NCBI GenBank assembly: GCA_013178315.1
Contig: JABLWX010000032.1
Location: forward strand, 1 to 54,682
Length of the DNA stretch: 54,682 bases
DNA from: Candidatus Aminicenantota bacterium
Lineage (GTDB): Bacteria > Acidobacteriota > Aminicenantia > Aminicenantales > Saccharicenantaceae
Direction: 5' to 3'
Shown here: positions 18,391 through 27,000 of the stretch, in pieces
How positions within the stretch are numbered: the stretch's first letter is position 1
Layout of the letters: each line of letters starts with the position of its first letter
Position numbers and translations under genes: made by a program
The notes under the pieces: model-generated
What the model saw: the letters and a program-made list of their open reading frames with translations, nothing else
Told to the model about the DNA's origin: nothing
Databases searched by the model: none

Positions 18391-18906
18391 AGCTGGTCTC
18401 AACTCGATAGAGCTTTCGGTAACGAAAGAAGTATAGGCGGCCGGGATTTCTGGAACCCGAAGCTTTCTGACTCTTCACTCTGGCCGCAAGCAATTACCGG
18501 GTACCTTAATCCAGGTGTGTCGTTCTTATTCGAGTTCAAGGCACTTTTTATAGGGTTTATCATTTTTTCCCCATTTCCTAATCGCGCCTGCCAACCGGAC
18601 CGATTTCGCAGAGGCCATTATTAAGTGATCGGATTTCTTCTGTGTATTCTCGGTACCTCATATCCTGCCAACAAAACATTCTGCTGAGGAGAAGGTGGGC
18701 AACCCACCGGAAATGTTGTCAGAAATTATGATAATGCCGCCAGATTTTTCTTGAGACCGCTGTGGCTGGAAATATTTAAGGCTGGAAAAATTTTTGGTCC
18801 CGGCTCCTTTCAGCCAGGAACTGAAAGAAATAGAACTTCTTTTTAATAGCGGGCAGATGGGGTAAAATTAGACCAATGAAATTCTCAACATATCTCCGGA
18901 GACAGG
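18391..18906. other. Gene-free stretch with several perfect short hairpins
   Basis: No reading frame of gene-like character is visible on either strand here. It holds a 6-bp hairpin with a GTAA (GNRA) tetraloop (CTTTCG/CGAAAG, 18413-18428), directly followed by a GCGGCC/GGCCGC closing stem (18437-18442 with 18482-18487) around two small hairpins. Further on is GGTGGG-CAA-CCCACC (18694-18708), enclosed by AACATT/AATGTT. None has a T-tract, so they do not look like terminators. A structured non-coding RNA or leader is possible; I match it to no known family. A TAAAAT -10-like box lies about 35 bp before the next gene. Confidence 0.4.
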
Positions 18907-20157
18907 ATGAGAAACCTTAAGGGATTATCCTTTTCAATCTCAATTTTAGCTATCGTCTTTCTGCTTTTTGCTCTGCAGTCTGATAGCTCGGCCTGCACCC
19001 TGATTGTGGCCTCGGGCCGGGCCACGGCCAGCGGTCGACCGCTGATGTGGAAGAACCGCGATACCCCCCAGCTCTTAAACAAGCTGATGTATTTTAAGGG
19101 TGAAAAATACAATTTCATCGGCCTCGTCGATTCCGATGATGAAGCCGGAAAGGAAATCTGGGCCGGCTTAAATGACCGGGGGCTGGCCATCATGAATTCC
19201 CAGGCCGATGACCTGGCGGTCAGGGAAAAGAAATACGAGGGGGCTGGCAACGGGGCCTTCATGAAACTGGCCCTGGGCCTATGTGCCACGGTTGATGATT
19301 TTGAAAAACTCCTCCAGAAGGAAAAGGGCAAGTGGGACCTGGCAGCCAATTTCGGGGTCATAGATGCCGAAGGCCGGGCCTGTTTCTTTGAAACCTCTTC
19401 GGAATATTACACCCGGTTTGATGCCGACGATAAGAAGGTGGCCCCGTTCGGTTATATCGTCAGGACGAATTTTTCTTATACTTCTCCCGATTACCTTCAG
19501 GGTGGTGGCTTTATCAGGTTTGAAAGGATGTCACACCTGGCCGAGGCGGCCAGGGCCGAGGACCGGCTGGGAGTTCGGTTTATCCTGCAGGAAGCAGCCA
19601 GGGATTTGAATCATGAGAAGCTGCATTCTTTTCCTTTGAGCCGACTCCTTCCCGATGACCCATCGCGACCACTTTACATAAATACCAACGATACCATCAA
19701 CAGGAACAGCACGGCTGCAGCCGTGGTTTTCGAGGGTGCCCCATCCCCGGAGCGTTCCGACCTGGCCACCATGTGGGTCCTTCTGGGCCAGCCCATAACC
19801 ATCGCCGCCATTCCCGTCTGGCCGGCTTCTGGCCAGGTCCCAGCGGTGGCCTCGGCACCGGGAAAAGAGACCTGCCAGTTGAATGCCTTTTCCAGAAAGC
19901 TGGTTCAGTATCTTTATCCTGACCGGAGGGGCCGGATGCCGCAGTACTTGAATGTCAACCGGTTGAGGACTTACGGCAGGGAGGGGGTTCTAAGCAAGAT
20001 CATCAGAATAGAAAATCAGGTCCTGGAAAAAGCCGGGGCTCAGCTCCGGGCCTGGGAGAACAGAAAGGAATCAGCGGCCAGGGTGGCGGCCTTTCAGGAA
20101 GCCCTGGCTGAATTTGTCAGGCAGAACCTTTACCAGGAATTCCCGGATATCAGATGA
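18907..20157 (+). CDS. Secreted Ntn hydrolase, C45/penicillin-acyltransferase-like
   Basis: A 416-residue exported amide hydrolase. Residues 1-29 form a signal peptide, and the mature protein begins at or near Cys30 (SSACTLIVASGRAT), which would be the N-terminal nucleophile of the Ntn fold. The following GRPLMWKNRDT with its Arg-Asp pair is typical of acyl-CoA:6-APA acyltransferase-like and linear-amide C-N hydrolases. The ATG has GGAG seven bases upstream. The physiological substrate (N-acyl amino acids, peptides or conjugates) cannot be told; choloylglycine hydrolase is a related alternative. It is the first of three consecutive exported-protein genes with gaps of about 100 bp, and a distinct C69 Ntn peptidase occurs at 52.3 kb. 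Confidence 0.82.
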   Translation: MRNLKGLSFSISILAIVFLLFALQSDSSACTLIVASGRATASGRPLMWKNRDTPQLLNKLMYFKGEKYNFIGLVDSDDEAGKEIWAGLNDRGLAIMNSQADDLAVREKKYEGAGNGAFMKLALGLCATVDDFEKLLQKEKGKWDLAANFGVIDAEGRACFFETSSEYYTRFDADDKKVAPFGYIVRTNFSYTSPDYLQGGGFIRFERMSHLAEAARAEDRLGVRFILQEAARDLNHEKLHSFPLSRLLPDDPSRPLYINTNDTINRNSTAAAVVFEGAPSPERSDLATMWVLLGQPITIAAIPVWPASGQVPAVASAPGKETCQLNAFSRKLVQYLYPDRRGRMPQYLNVNRLRTYGREGVLSKIIRIENQVLEKAGAQLRAWENRKESAARVAAFQEALAEFVRQNLYQEFPDIR

Positions 20158-20254
20158 GGGCCCGGGCGCTGATTGAAAATGCCTGGAAAACAAGATAGAG
20201 AAAAAGATAATGTCCTGCTATGTGATGATATCAACCTAAAAGGAGTCATCTGTC

Positions 20255-21523
20255 ATGAAAAACAGCACGGGTAGGCTAATCTTGGAAATCGCACTTAAAG
20301 GCCTGTCGCTTTTTTTCCTGGTCGGGTTCCTGGCGACCGGTCTCTGGTCCCAGAACCAGGCTGAAGACAAAACACTGACCCTGCCTCTCGGGCCGAAGCA
20401 GTTGCGGGGTCGGTTTATCAGGCTGGAGAGCGGGCAACTTTATTCCGCCAGGAAGGGGAAGCCGGTATCCTTCGAGGCCATGCTCAAGGAAATGAAAAAG
20501 GCCCGCTTGATTCACGTGGGCGAGACCCACGACGACCTGGAAATGCATGAGATGCAGTTCAGGATCATCGAGGCCCTGTATCGGCAGGACCCCAACCTGG
20601 CCATCGGGCTGGAACAGGTCACGGTTGACCTCCAGCCGCTGCTGGACCGCTGGGTGGCCGGTGAGCTGGACGAGGCTAGCTTCCTGAGAGAAATTAGCTG
20701 GTACGTAACCTGGAATTTCAATTTCAAATATTACAAAAAGGTATTTGATTTTGCCCGGGAGCACAGGCTCCCCATTTTTGCCCTGAATGCTCCCCGGAAC
20801 CTGATATCCAAAGTCCGGATGCAGGGTTATGAGGCCTTGAGCGAAGAAGAAAAGCGGGTAATTCCGCCGCTGGACCTGTCCCACCAGGAGCACCGCCTGC
20901 TGATCCGGACCATTTTTGAATCAGAAGAAATCCCGCCCCAGATGAAAGGCGCTAACCTGGATTCCATGTTTGAGGCCCTGTACCGGGCCCAGGTGGCCTG
21001 GGATGAAACCATGGGGCGGAATGCCGTCCGGGCCGCGGAAGCCACCGGCCGGCGAGTTGTGGTTCTGGCTGGTTCGGGCCACATGCTCTACGGTCTCGGC
21101 TTGAACCTGAGGGCCGGGCTGATGAGCCGCCTGCCCCAGGTTACGGTCATCGGAGTCCAGGTGACCGAGGGCCAGAACCTAAAGGTTTCCCGGGGGCTGG
21201 CTGACTTTATTTACGGAGTGAAATCCAGGGATTACCCGGCCTATCCGGCAGTAAGCGTAAACCTGAAAAAGGTGGAGGGGTTGAACAACCTGGTGGTGGC
21301 CAGCCGTCCAACCGAACCCCTGGCCCGGGCTTCAGGTCTGGAAAAGGGAGATGTGATTCTGTCGCTTGCCGGAAAAGAGGCTTCTGAAGTCAATGACTTT
21401 CGGATGATTCTGGCCGGTTTCAACTGGGGAGAAGAAGTTAAGATTAAGGTCCTGAGAAACGGGGAGGTTCTCACTCTCAATCTGAAGCTGGACCCGTCGT
21501 TGCTGAAAGACAAAAAAGATTAG
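20255..21523 (+). CDS. Secreted ChaN/TIKI-like protein with C-terminal PDZ domain
   Basis: A 422-residue exported protein with an N-terminal signal sequence (hydrophobic stretch about 13-32). Residues about 70-310 form a ChaN-like domain (DUF399, haem-binding or TIKI-type putative hydrolase): HVGETHDD near the start and VLAGSGHMLYG near the end carry the conserved His/Glu and Gly-His motifs. The last 85 residues look like a PDZ domain (GLEKGDVILSLAGKE, then a WGEEVKIKVLRNG strand). ChaN lipoproteins are linked to iron/haem uptake; related TIKI proteins are metalloproteases. There is no lipobox. An AAGGAG site precedes the ATG. The flanking genes both encode exported hydrolases, which favours a peptide-processing role, but this is inference. 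Confidence 0.8.
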   Translation: MKNSTGRLILEIALKGLSLFFLVGFLATGLWSQNQAEDKTLTLPLGPKQLRGRFIRLESGQLYSARKGKPVSFEAMLKEMKKARLIHVGETHDDLEMHEMQFRIIEALYRQDPNLAIGLEQVTVDLQPLLDRWVAGELDEASFLREISWYVTWNFNFKYYKKVFDFAREHRLPIFALNAPRNLISKVRMQGYEALSEEEKRVIPPLDLSHQEHRLLIRTIFESEEIPPQMKGANLDSMFEALYRAQVAWDETMGRNAVRAAEATGRRVVVLAGSGHMLYGLGLNLRAGLMSRLPQVTVIGVQVTEGQNLKVSRGLADFIYGVKSRDYPAYPAVSVNLKKVEGLNNLVVASRPTEPLARASGLEKGDVILSLAGKEASEVNDFRMILAGFNWGEEVKIKVLRNGEVLTLNLKLDPSLLKDKKD

Positions 21524-21533
21524 GTGACCCAAT

Positions 21534-21555
21534 CCAGGGCTGAAGGAAAGCCTGG
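21534..21555 (+). terminator. Possible hairpin after the ChaN-PDZ gene
   Basis: A seven-pair stem (CCAGG-CT with AGCCTGG, one bulged G) follows the stop codon by 10 bp. The T-tract is not immediate, so any termination effect is doubtful; it may only protect the mRNA 3' end. Confidence 0.25.
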
Positions 21556-21629
21556 GCTGGTAAAAATTTTATGGTTGAAAGTTTTATTTATTAAAAAAAG
21601 CGAGGCCAAAAATATTGAAGGAGGTTTGG

Positions 21630-23315
21630 ATGCTTACTAGGAAAAAATTAACCTTATTAATTCTGGCGGTCTGGCTACTGTCATCAATTTCCCTGGCCGC
21701 CGAGCTCGTAAAGACCCCGGCCGAGGAGACCCGTTATACCAGGTATAGCCAGTACGAAGATGTGGCCAGGTTTCTGTCCGTGCTCTCGGCCCGCTATCCC
21801 GTGCTCAAAATCAGGATGGCCGGAAGGACGGCCGAGGTTGAAAATTACCCCGGCCGTGATCTTTTCCTGTGTATCCTGACCGAGGAAGGAGTTAGCGAAG
21901 CGGCTGCCCTGAATCGTGACAAACCAACCCTCCTGTTCGTTGCCTCCCAGCACGGCAACGAGCAGTCGGCCAAGGAAGCGGCCTTGAGGCTTGTGCGCGA
22001 CCTGGCGGCGGGAGATTTAAGGCCGTTGCTCAAAAAGGTCAACGTGCTCGTCATTCCCCAGGCCAATCCTTACGGAAATTATTTTGATATCCGGCAGAAC
22101 GAAACCGGCCTGGACCTGAACCGGGACCATGTCAAACTGGAAGGCGAGTCGACCAAGGCCATCCATCGGGTCTTCAGTCTTTATCAGCCCGAAATCTCCA
22201 TGGATGTCCACGAAAAAGGTGATGACTATTACCGGGTTTCGGTTGGTTGCGTTTCCAACCTCAACATCCACCAATCGCTCCAGGATTATTCCAGGAACAC
22301 CATATTTAAAGAGATCGAAAAGAAGCTGGATAAGAAGAGGATAACTTTTCATGAGTACCTGGTCAGTGAAGTCCTGGGTATGGATACCTCCTCCGGGGCC
22401 CGGTTAGCCCAGGAGGGTGCCAGGGAGATGATGCTCAGGTTAAGCACGACTGACCTGAACGACGGTCGCAACAGCCTGGGAATTTATGAAACCCTGGCCT
22501 TCATCCAGGAAGGCGCTTCCCGGCACGACCTGGCCACCCTGGAAGCCAGGACCGGCTGGCAGTATCAGGGTCTGCGGGCCCTGCTGGAGGTCGTGGCCGA
22601 TCGTCCGGCCGAGATGCTGAAACTGGTCAGAGAGCTGAGGGCAGGCCTGCTGACCAGGGCCAGGTTGCGGGCCAGCGACGACCTGGTTCACCTAAAGATG
22701 GCCTATGTCCGGGACCCGAAGCAGCCGCAGCTTACGCTCAAAACCTTTGAAGCGACCAGTTCCAACATAAGGGGCATTCTAAAAGTTGATAAGAAAGCCG
22801 GAGATTATCTTCTGGCTGAAGATATCTCTCCCTATCAGGGCCCGTCTCGACTTAAAGTCGTAGAACGGGTGGAGAAAAACTGGTTTCCTTTAGTTGAATC
22901 CAGGCTGACCGTCAGGCGGCCGGCCGGGTACATCATTCCGGCCGAAAGGCTTGACCTGGCTGAGGTTCTGGTCCAGCATGGCCTTCGGGTCCAGATGCTG
23001 GAAAAGGCTGCCCTGGTCGAGGTGACCGGCTATAAGGTCACGGCCGTGGTTCCGGCCAGCGCCGATTACCTGGCCCCGGAAAAGCTGGAAATTCAGCCGG
23101 AACTGCTTAAAATGCCATTCAAACGAGGGGATTTCTATATAGACTGCGAACAGCCGGCAGCCAACCTGATTCCCTGCCTGCTCGAACCACAGTCTGATTA
23201 TGGTTTGATCCGTTACTTCAGGTTTAAACTTGTTCCCGAAGCCGGCGATTATTTTGCCATCTACCGGGTGGAAGTTCCCGCCGACCTGCCCCTGGTCGGC
23301 TACAAGGGCTGGTAA
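21630..23315 (+). CDS. Secreted M14-family zinc carboxypeptidase
   Basis: Exported metallocarboxypeptidase of about 561 residues. A signal peptide spans about 1-24. Zinc ligands are visible as H108 and E111 in QHGNEQS and H194 in MDVHEKG; substrate-site residues appear in NPYGNYFDIRQNE and LDLNRDH. The catalytic Glu is probably in the LAFIQEG region (about 295). The remaining 250 residues form a C-terminal extension of beta-rich character, longer than in minimal M14 enzymes. The ATG at 21630 follows an ideal AAGGAGG, whereas an upstream TTG in frame lacks one. It ends the three-gene exported cluster and is convergent with the OmpA gene (4 bp between stop codons). It probably trims peptides in the periplasm or outside. 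Confidence 0.88.
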   Translation: MLTRKKLTLLILAVWLLSSISLAAELVKTPAEETRYTRYSQYEDVARFLSVLSARYPVLKIRMAGRTAEVENYPGRDLFLCILTEEGVSEAAALNRDKPTLLFVASQHGNEQSAKEAALRLVRDLAAGDLRPLLKKVNVLVIPQANPYGNYFDIRQNETGLDLNRDHVKLEGESTKAIHRVFSLYQPEISMDVHEKGDDYYRVSVGCVSNLNIHQSLQDYSRNTIFKEIEKKLDKKRITFHEYLVSEVLGMDTSSGARLAQEGAREMMLRLSTTDLNDGRNSLGIYETLAFIQEGASRHDLATLEARTGWQYQGLRALLEVVADRPAEMLKLVRELRAGLLTRARLRASDDLVHLKMAYVRDPKQPQLTLKTFEATSSNIRGILKVDKKAGDYLLAEDISPYQGPSRLKVVERVEKNWFPLVESRLTVRRPAGYIIPAERLDLAEVLVQHGLRVQMLEKAALVEVTGYKVTAVVPASADYLAPEKLEIQPELLKMPFKRGDFYIDCEQPAANLIPCLLEPQSDYGLIRYFRFKLVPEAGDYFAIYRVEVPADLPLVGYKGW

Positions 23316-23319
23316 ACCT

Positions 23320-23988
23320 TTATTTCCCGGCCTGCTCCTGGGCTATTTTTTTCAGCTTTTCGTTGGCGATAATGCCCAGGTCCACCCGCCGATTCTGCTG
23401 GCGGCCTTCTGGCGTGTCGTTGGAAGCTATGGGCTGGTCAGGACCGTAGCCGGTCACTGAAAAGCGCGATGACTGGACCCCGAGCTGGGCCAGGTAGGTG
23501 GCCACAGCCTTGGCCCTTCTTTCAGACAGGGTCAGGTTGTATTCCCTGGTTCCCGTGGAATCGGTGTGGCCTTCTATTATTATATTGGTATCGGGATACT
23601 TGTTCAGGATGACTGCCAGCTTCTTAAGATTCTCCTGGCTGGCCGGGCGCAGGTCGTATTTATCCACGTCGAATAGCAGTCCGGAATCGAAGGTAATCTT
23701 TATGCCCTCGCCAATTCTTTCCACCTTGGCCCCTTCCAGGTCCCGGCGCATTTCCTCGGCCTGTTTGTCCATCTGGCGTCCGATGTAAGCTCCGGCCGCT
23801 CCGCCCACGGCCGCCCCGATTATGGCCCCGGCCAGAGTGCTGCCGGCTATCTTACCCACCACCGCCCCGGCCACCGCTCCGCCGGCCGCGCCGATGGTCG
23901 CTCCCTTGGCTGTCTTGCTCCAGCTGGCGCACCTGAAATTAAAACTTATCAGGCACAGCACCAGCACCAGAGGAAGAATTTTTTTCAT
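23320..23988 (-). CDS. OmpA-family outer-membrane (lipo)protein with glycine zipper
   Basis: A 222-residue cell-envelope protein. The signal sequence leads to Cys20 (FNFRCASW), an imperfect lipobox, so lipidation is likely but not certain. Residues about 28-70 are a Gly/Ala-rich glycine-zipper segment (GAAGGAVAGAVVGK). The C-terminal 115 residues form an OmpA/MotB peptidoglycan-binding domain with IIIEGHTDSTGTREYN, LSERRAKAV and QQNRRVDL, which includes the Asp and Arg that contact diaminopimelate. It supports a diderm envelope. The ribosome site GGGAGG precedes the ATG; overlapping palindromes lie 28 bp further upstream. Confidence 0.92.
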   Translation of the reverse strand: MKKILPLVLVLCLISFNFRCASWSKTAKGATIGAAGGAVAGAVVGKIAGSTLAGAIIGAAVGGAAGAYIGRQMDKQAEEMRRDLEGAKVERIGEGIKITFDSGLLFDVDKYDLRPASQENLKKLAVILNKYPDTNIIIEGHTDSTGTREYNLTLSERRAKAVATYLAQLGVQSSRFSVTGYGPDQPIASNDTPEGRQQNRRVDLGIIANEKLKKIAQEQAGK

Positions 23989-24015
23989 GCTAGCCTCCCT
24001 TTTCTGTTATCGGAC

Positions 24016-24037
24016 AACTATAGTTATAGTCTATAAC
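24016..24037. promoter_or_regulatory. Overlapping palindromes upstream of the OmpA gene
   Basis: AACTATAGTT (24016-24025) is a perfect 10-bp palindrome and shares three bases with GTTATAG-T-CTATAAC (24023-24037), a perfect 15-bp palindrome. They lie 28-49 bp upstream of the OmpA ATG, where -10-like TATAAC and TATAGT hexamers occur on the minus strand. This may be an operator. No convincing -35 box is visible. Confidence 0.35.
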
Positions 24038-24040
24038 ACA

Positions 24041-24073
24041 GGCCTTTATCATAAAAGCCTTTTTATTTTTTCC
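24041..24073 (+). terminator. Hairpin with T-rich tail at the end of the DUF5107 gene
   Basis: On the plus strand, GGCcTTTAT and ATAAAaGCC pair around one base and are followed by TTTTTATTTTTT, an intrinsic-terminator layout. It overlaps the stop of the minus-strand DUF5107 gene. No plus-strand gene ends close by, so it may stop antisense or read-through transcription from the M14 gene. Confidence 0.35.
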
Positions 24074-27000
24074 ATGAACTCTGCCGGGCCTGCCTGCCCG
24101 GGGGCAGAAGCAGGGGCCTTCTGGCCGAGTCTTGGCAGGCTCAATTCATAGAAAACAGCGTAGGGCCCCGACGGGAACTTCTGGCTATAATCGATGATAT
24201 TCTGGTATTTAGTTCTGGCTTCAGCGGTCCGGCCGAGCTTCTCCAGGCACAGGGCCTCCAGGAAATCCTGAATTCGCTGGTCCGGGTCATAAGGACGCCC
24301 GGTTCCCAGGATTTCCGGATATTCCCTGGAACGGGCAATTTCAGACAGGGCCGCGGCCCAGTTCTTTTCCAGCATAAGGTCGAGAACCAGATGGAGATGG
24401 GTTTTTTCAAAAAGGGAATGAACTTCGCTGGCCCCCTCGTAGGGCAGGACCTGCATCCTGTCCAGCAGGGCGGAGGCCTGTTCATAGCGAGCGCCGGCCA
24501 GAAGAGCTTTTACAGTATCGGACTGAATGTAGATATTGTCCGGAAATTTCTCTGAAGCCTGAAGGGAGTGTTCCAGAGCGGCTTGGTTATGGCCCCGGGC
24601 TAACTCGTGGCTTATAAGGTGATGCCAGGTTCGCCAGGCTTCGGGAGCCAGTTCCCTGGCTTTTTGCAGGTCGAGATAGGCTGCTTCCGAGTCTTCAGGA
24701 TTCAGGTAAGCCCTGGCTATGAACACAGGATAATAATCGGCTTCATCCAGGCTGGCAAACATCTTCCTGGCTTCTGACCACCGGCCTTTATGCCAGTAGA
24801 TCAGGCCAAGGTAATAACGGAATTTCCAGCAATCCGGTCTTCTGCTGGCCGCCCATTCAAACACCGGGATTGATTCTTCTCGAAAAGGAAAGACCAGCCA
24901 GGGAGAGGCCTTGGCCGCTCGGTCCAGAAAAACAAGACTCTTTTCCCGGTCGCGGTCTCTATGCACAAAGGACTGCCAGGCCAGGACCTCCGGGTTCTCG
25001 GGGGCGAGAGAGAGAAGTTCAGCCGCCTGCTCTGGCTGGCCGGTTCTCCAGTAATAAAGGGCCAGTTCCAGGTAAGTTTCTGCCGGGAATTCGTTGCGAA
25101 TCATATTTTGAAAATCATGGAGCCTTCTGGAGTCACGTTTAAGCAGGTATAACTCATACCTGGCCAGGTGATTCAGGGGTTCCAGTTCCAGGAGCTGGCG
25201 GATATTCTGCCTGGCTTCTTTTTCTTTGCCCTGGAGGCGCAGGACCGAGGCCAGGAGCTCGTAGGGCAGGGGATTTTGGCCGTCACGGTCAGAAGCCCGG
25301 CGGGCAAGGTCTTCGGCGCCGGAGTAATCCTTTTCGGCCAGGGCCATTTCTGCCAGTTGAAGATAGGCCGGCCCGGCCAGGGCCGGAGACCTGGCTGCCC
25401 AGCCCAGAGTTTCCCTGGCGTCGCTCCAGCGGTTGAGCTTGCGGGCAATCAGTCCATAAACGTAATTGGCTTCAGGGTCGTACATGGAAATTTCCAGTCC
25501 GCGCCGGGCATAGTCTTGGGCTGTCTGGTATTCCCCCCGGCGAAGATAGAGCTCGGCCAGGCGGTTCAGGGCCGGCAGGTGCTCTGGCTCTTTTCTTATG
25601 ACTTCCAGGTATTTTTCCAGGGCCGCGGTGTAGTTCCTCTCGTTTTCCAGGTTCTGGGCGGCCAGGAAGAGGGCCTGGGGCGAATCTCCCGAAGGATGGT
25701 GAAACTTAAGCGGGCGACTCAGTTCGCTGTCCTTGGAGGTCGGATGGATGATTTTTCGTCCGAGGGAGATGACCAGGTTATCAGGAGAAGAAACATCCTT
25801 TAACCCGATTACCATGTTTTGTGCCGGCCTGAGGTTTATTTGGCCGCGGAATATTTCCCGACCTTCTTCTTTCACCACCAGCGTGTCTCTTATTTCTTCC
25901 AGGGCATAAAGGCCAAGCTCCAGCCGGCCTTCTCCAGGATTCAGGCTGAGGGCAGCAGCCGGGGTGGCCCCGGCCAGGAGGCCAATACCACTATAGGGAA
26001 ACCAGATTTCCTTCCAGGAATCGGACACGGCCGGGAAAAAAGTTCCATGGTCGGACTGATTCAGAAGTCTTCCGGCCTGGGGTTCGGTGTACTGGCCGTC
26101 GGAGTCGGTCAGCAGGTCAACCCAGATTTCCCCGGCCCGGCTCAGGTCCCAGATCCAGATCTTCTTGCCCGGCATGTCTGAATAAAAGGCCTGGTGGCCA
26201 AAGCCAAAATCGGAGGACTGGTAATAGCCACCGTAAAAATGGTCGTAGGTTCCGACCACGAAGTAACTCTTGGAGCTACCGAAATCGTTGTTCCGATACA
26301 AGGACAGGTCACGGCCCTGGGCATCTATTGGCCAGGGTTCAAGGGGACTCGAATAATCATGACCTATCTGGTATCTTCCCGGGAATATGTATTTCAGGTC
26401 AGAAGTGGCCGGAACGGCCGCACACATCCAGGCATAGTAAGACTGGCGTATGGGGCCCGGGTTGGTCCAGCGGACAGCCGTCTCGAAATAGGCGCGGTCG
26501 GGATGGAGGGTTACCGTGACCTGCCAGCGGGTTCGTGAGGGCCAGTCATAGTTGCCGACGGTGCAGGTCAGGCTGCCATCATCCTTTTTTGCGAGGTAAT
26601 AGTCGACTGGAGTGGCGGTGGAGGGGGCGTGCCCGATGACTCCGAAGTTGAATTCTATGCCGCCCGAGGTCCAGGGACCGCGCAGGGCGATTTCCCTGAA
26701 TTTAAGAACCCGGTTGGTGTAGAGGAAATCCTTTCCTGTTTTCAGGTCGCGGGCTCCCCAGACCTTGCCGCCTACTTCCGGTAAAATGGAGACCTCCAGG
26801 TATCTGTTCTTGAGCCTGATCACCGTCCAGTCCTGCGGCCGGGATTCCTGGCTGAACCCGTTGAAAACATAGTAGGGATAAATCCTGGAGCCGGAACCCC
26901 AGAGGGAGGACCGGGCAAAGACCGGAACGGGGTCCGGGTCATAAAAAGGATAGGTGGTTATGGTTTCGCGTTTGATGGAAAATGATGGTTGCTGGCCGGA

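Noticed and set aside
17038-18402. A 454-codon open frame antisense to the EF-G-like gene
   Set aside because: The plus-strand protein has complete GTPase motifs; the antisense translation is low-complexity Gly/Leu/His sequence without a fold-like pattern.
18694-18708. GGTGGG-CAA-CCCACC as an intrinsic terminator
   Set aside because: No T-tract follows on either strand, and it lies 300 bp beyond the EF-G stop codon. It is kept only as part of the structured region.
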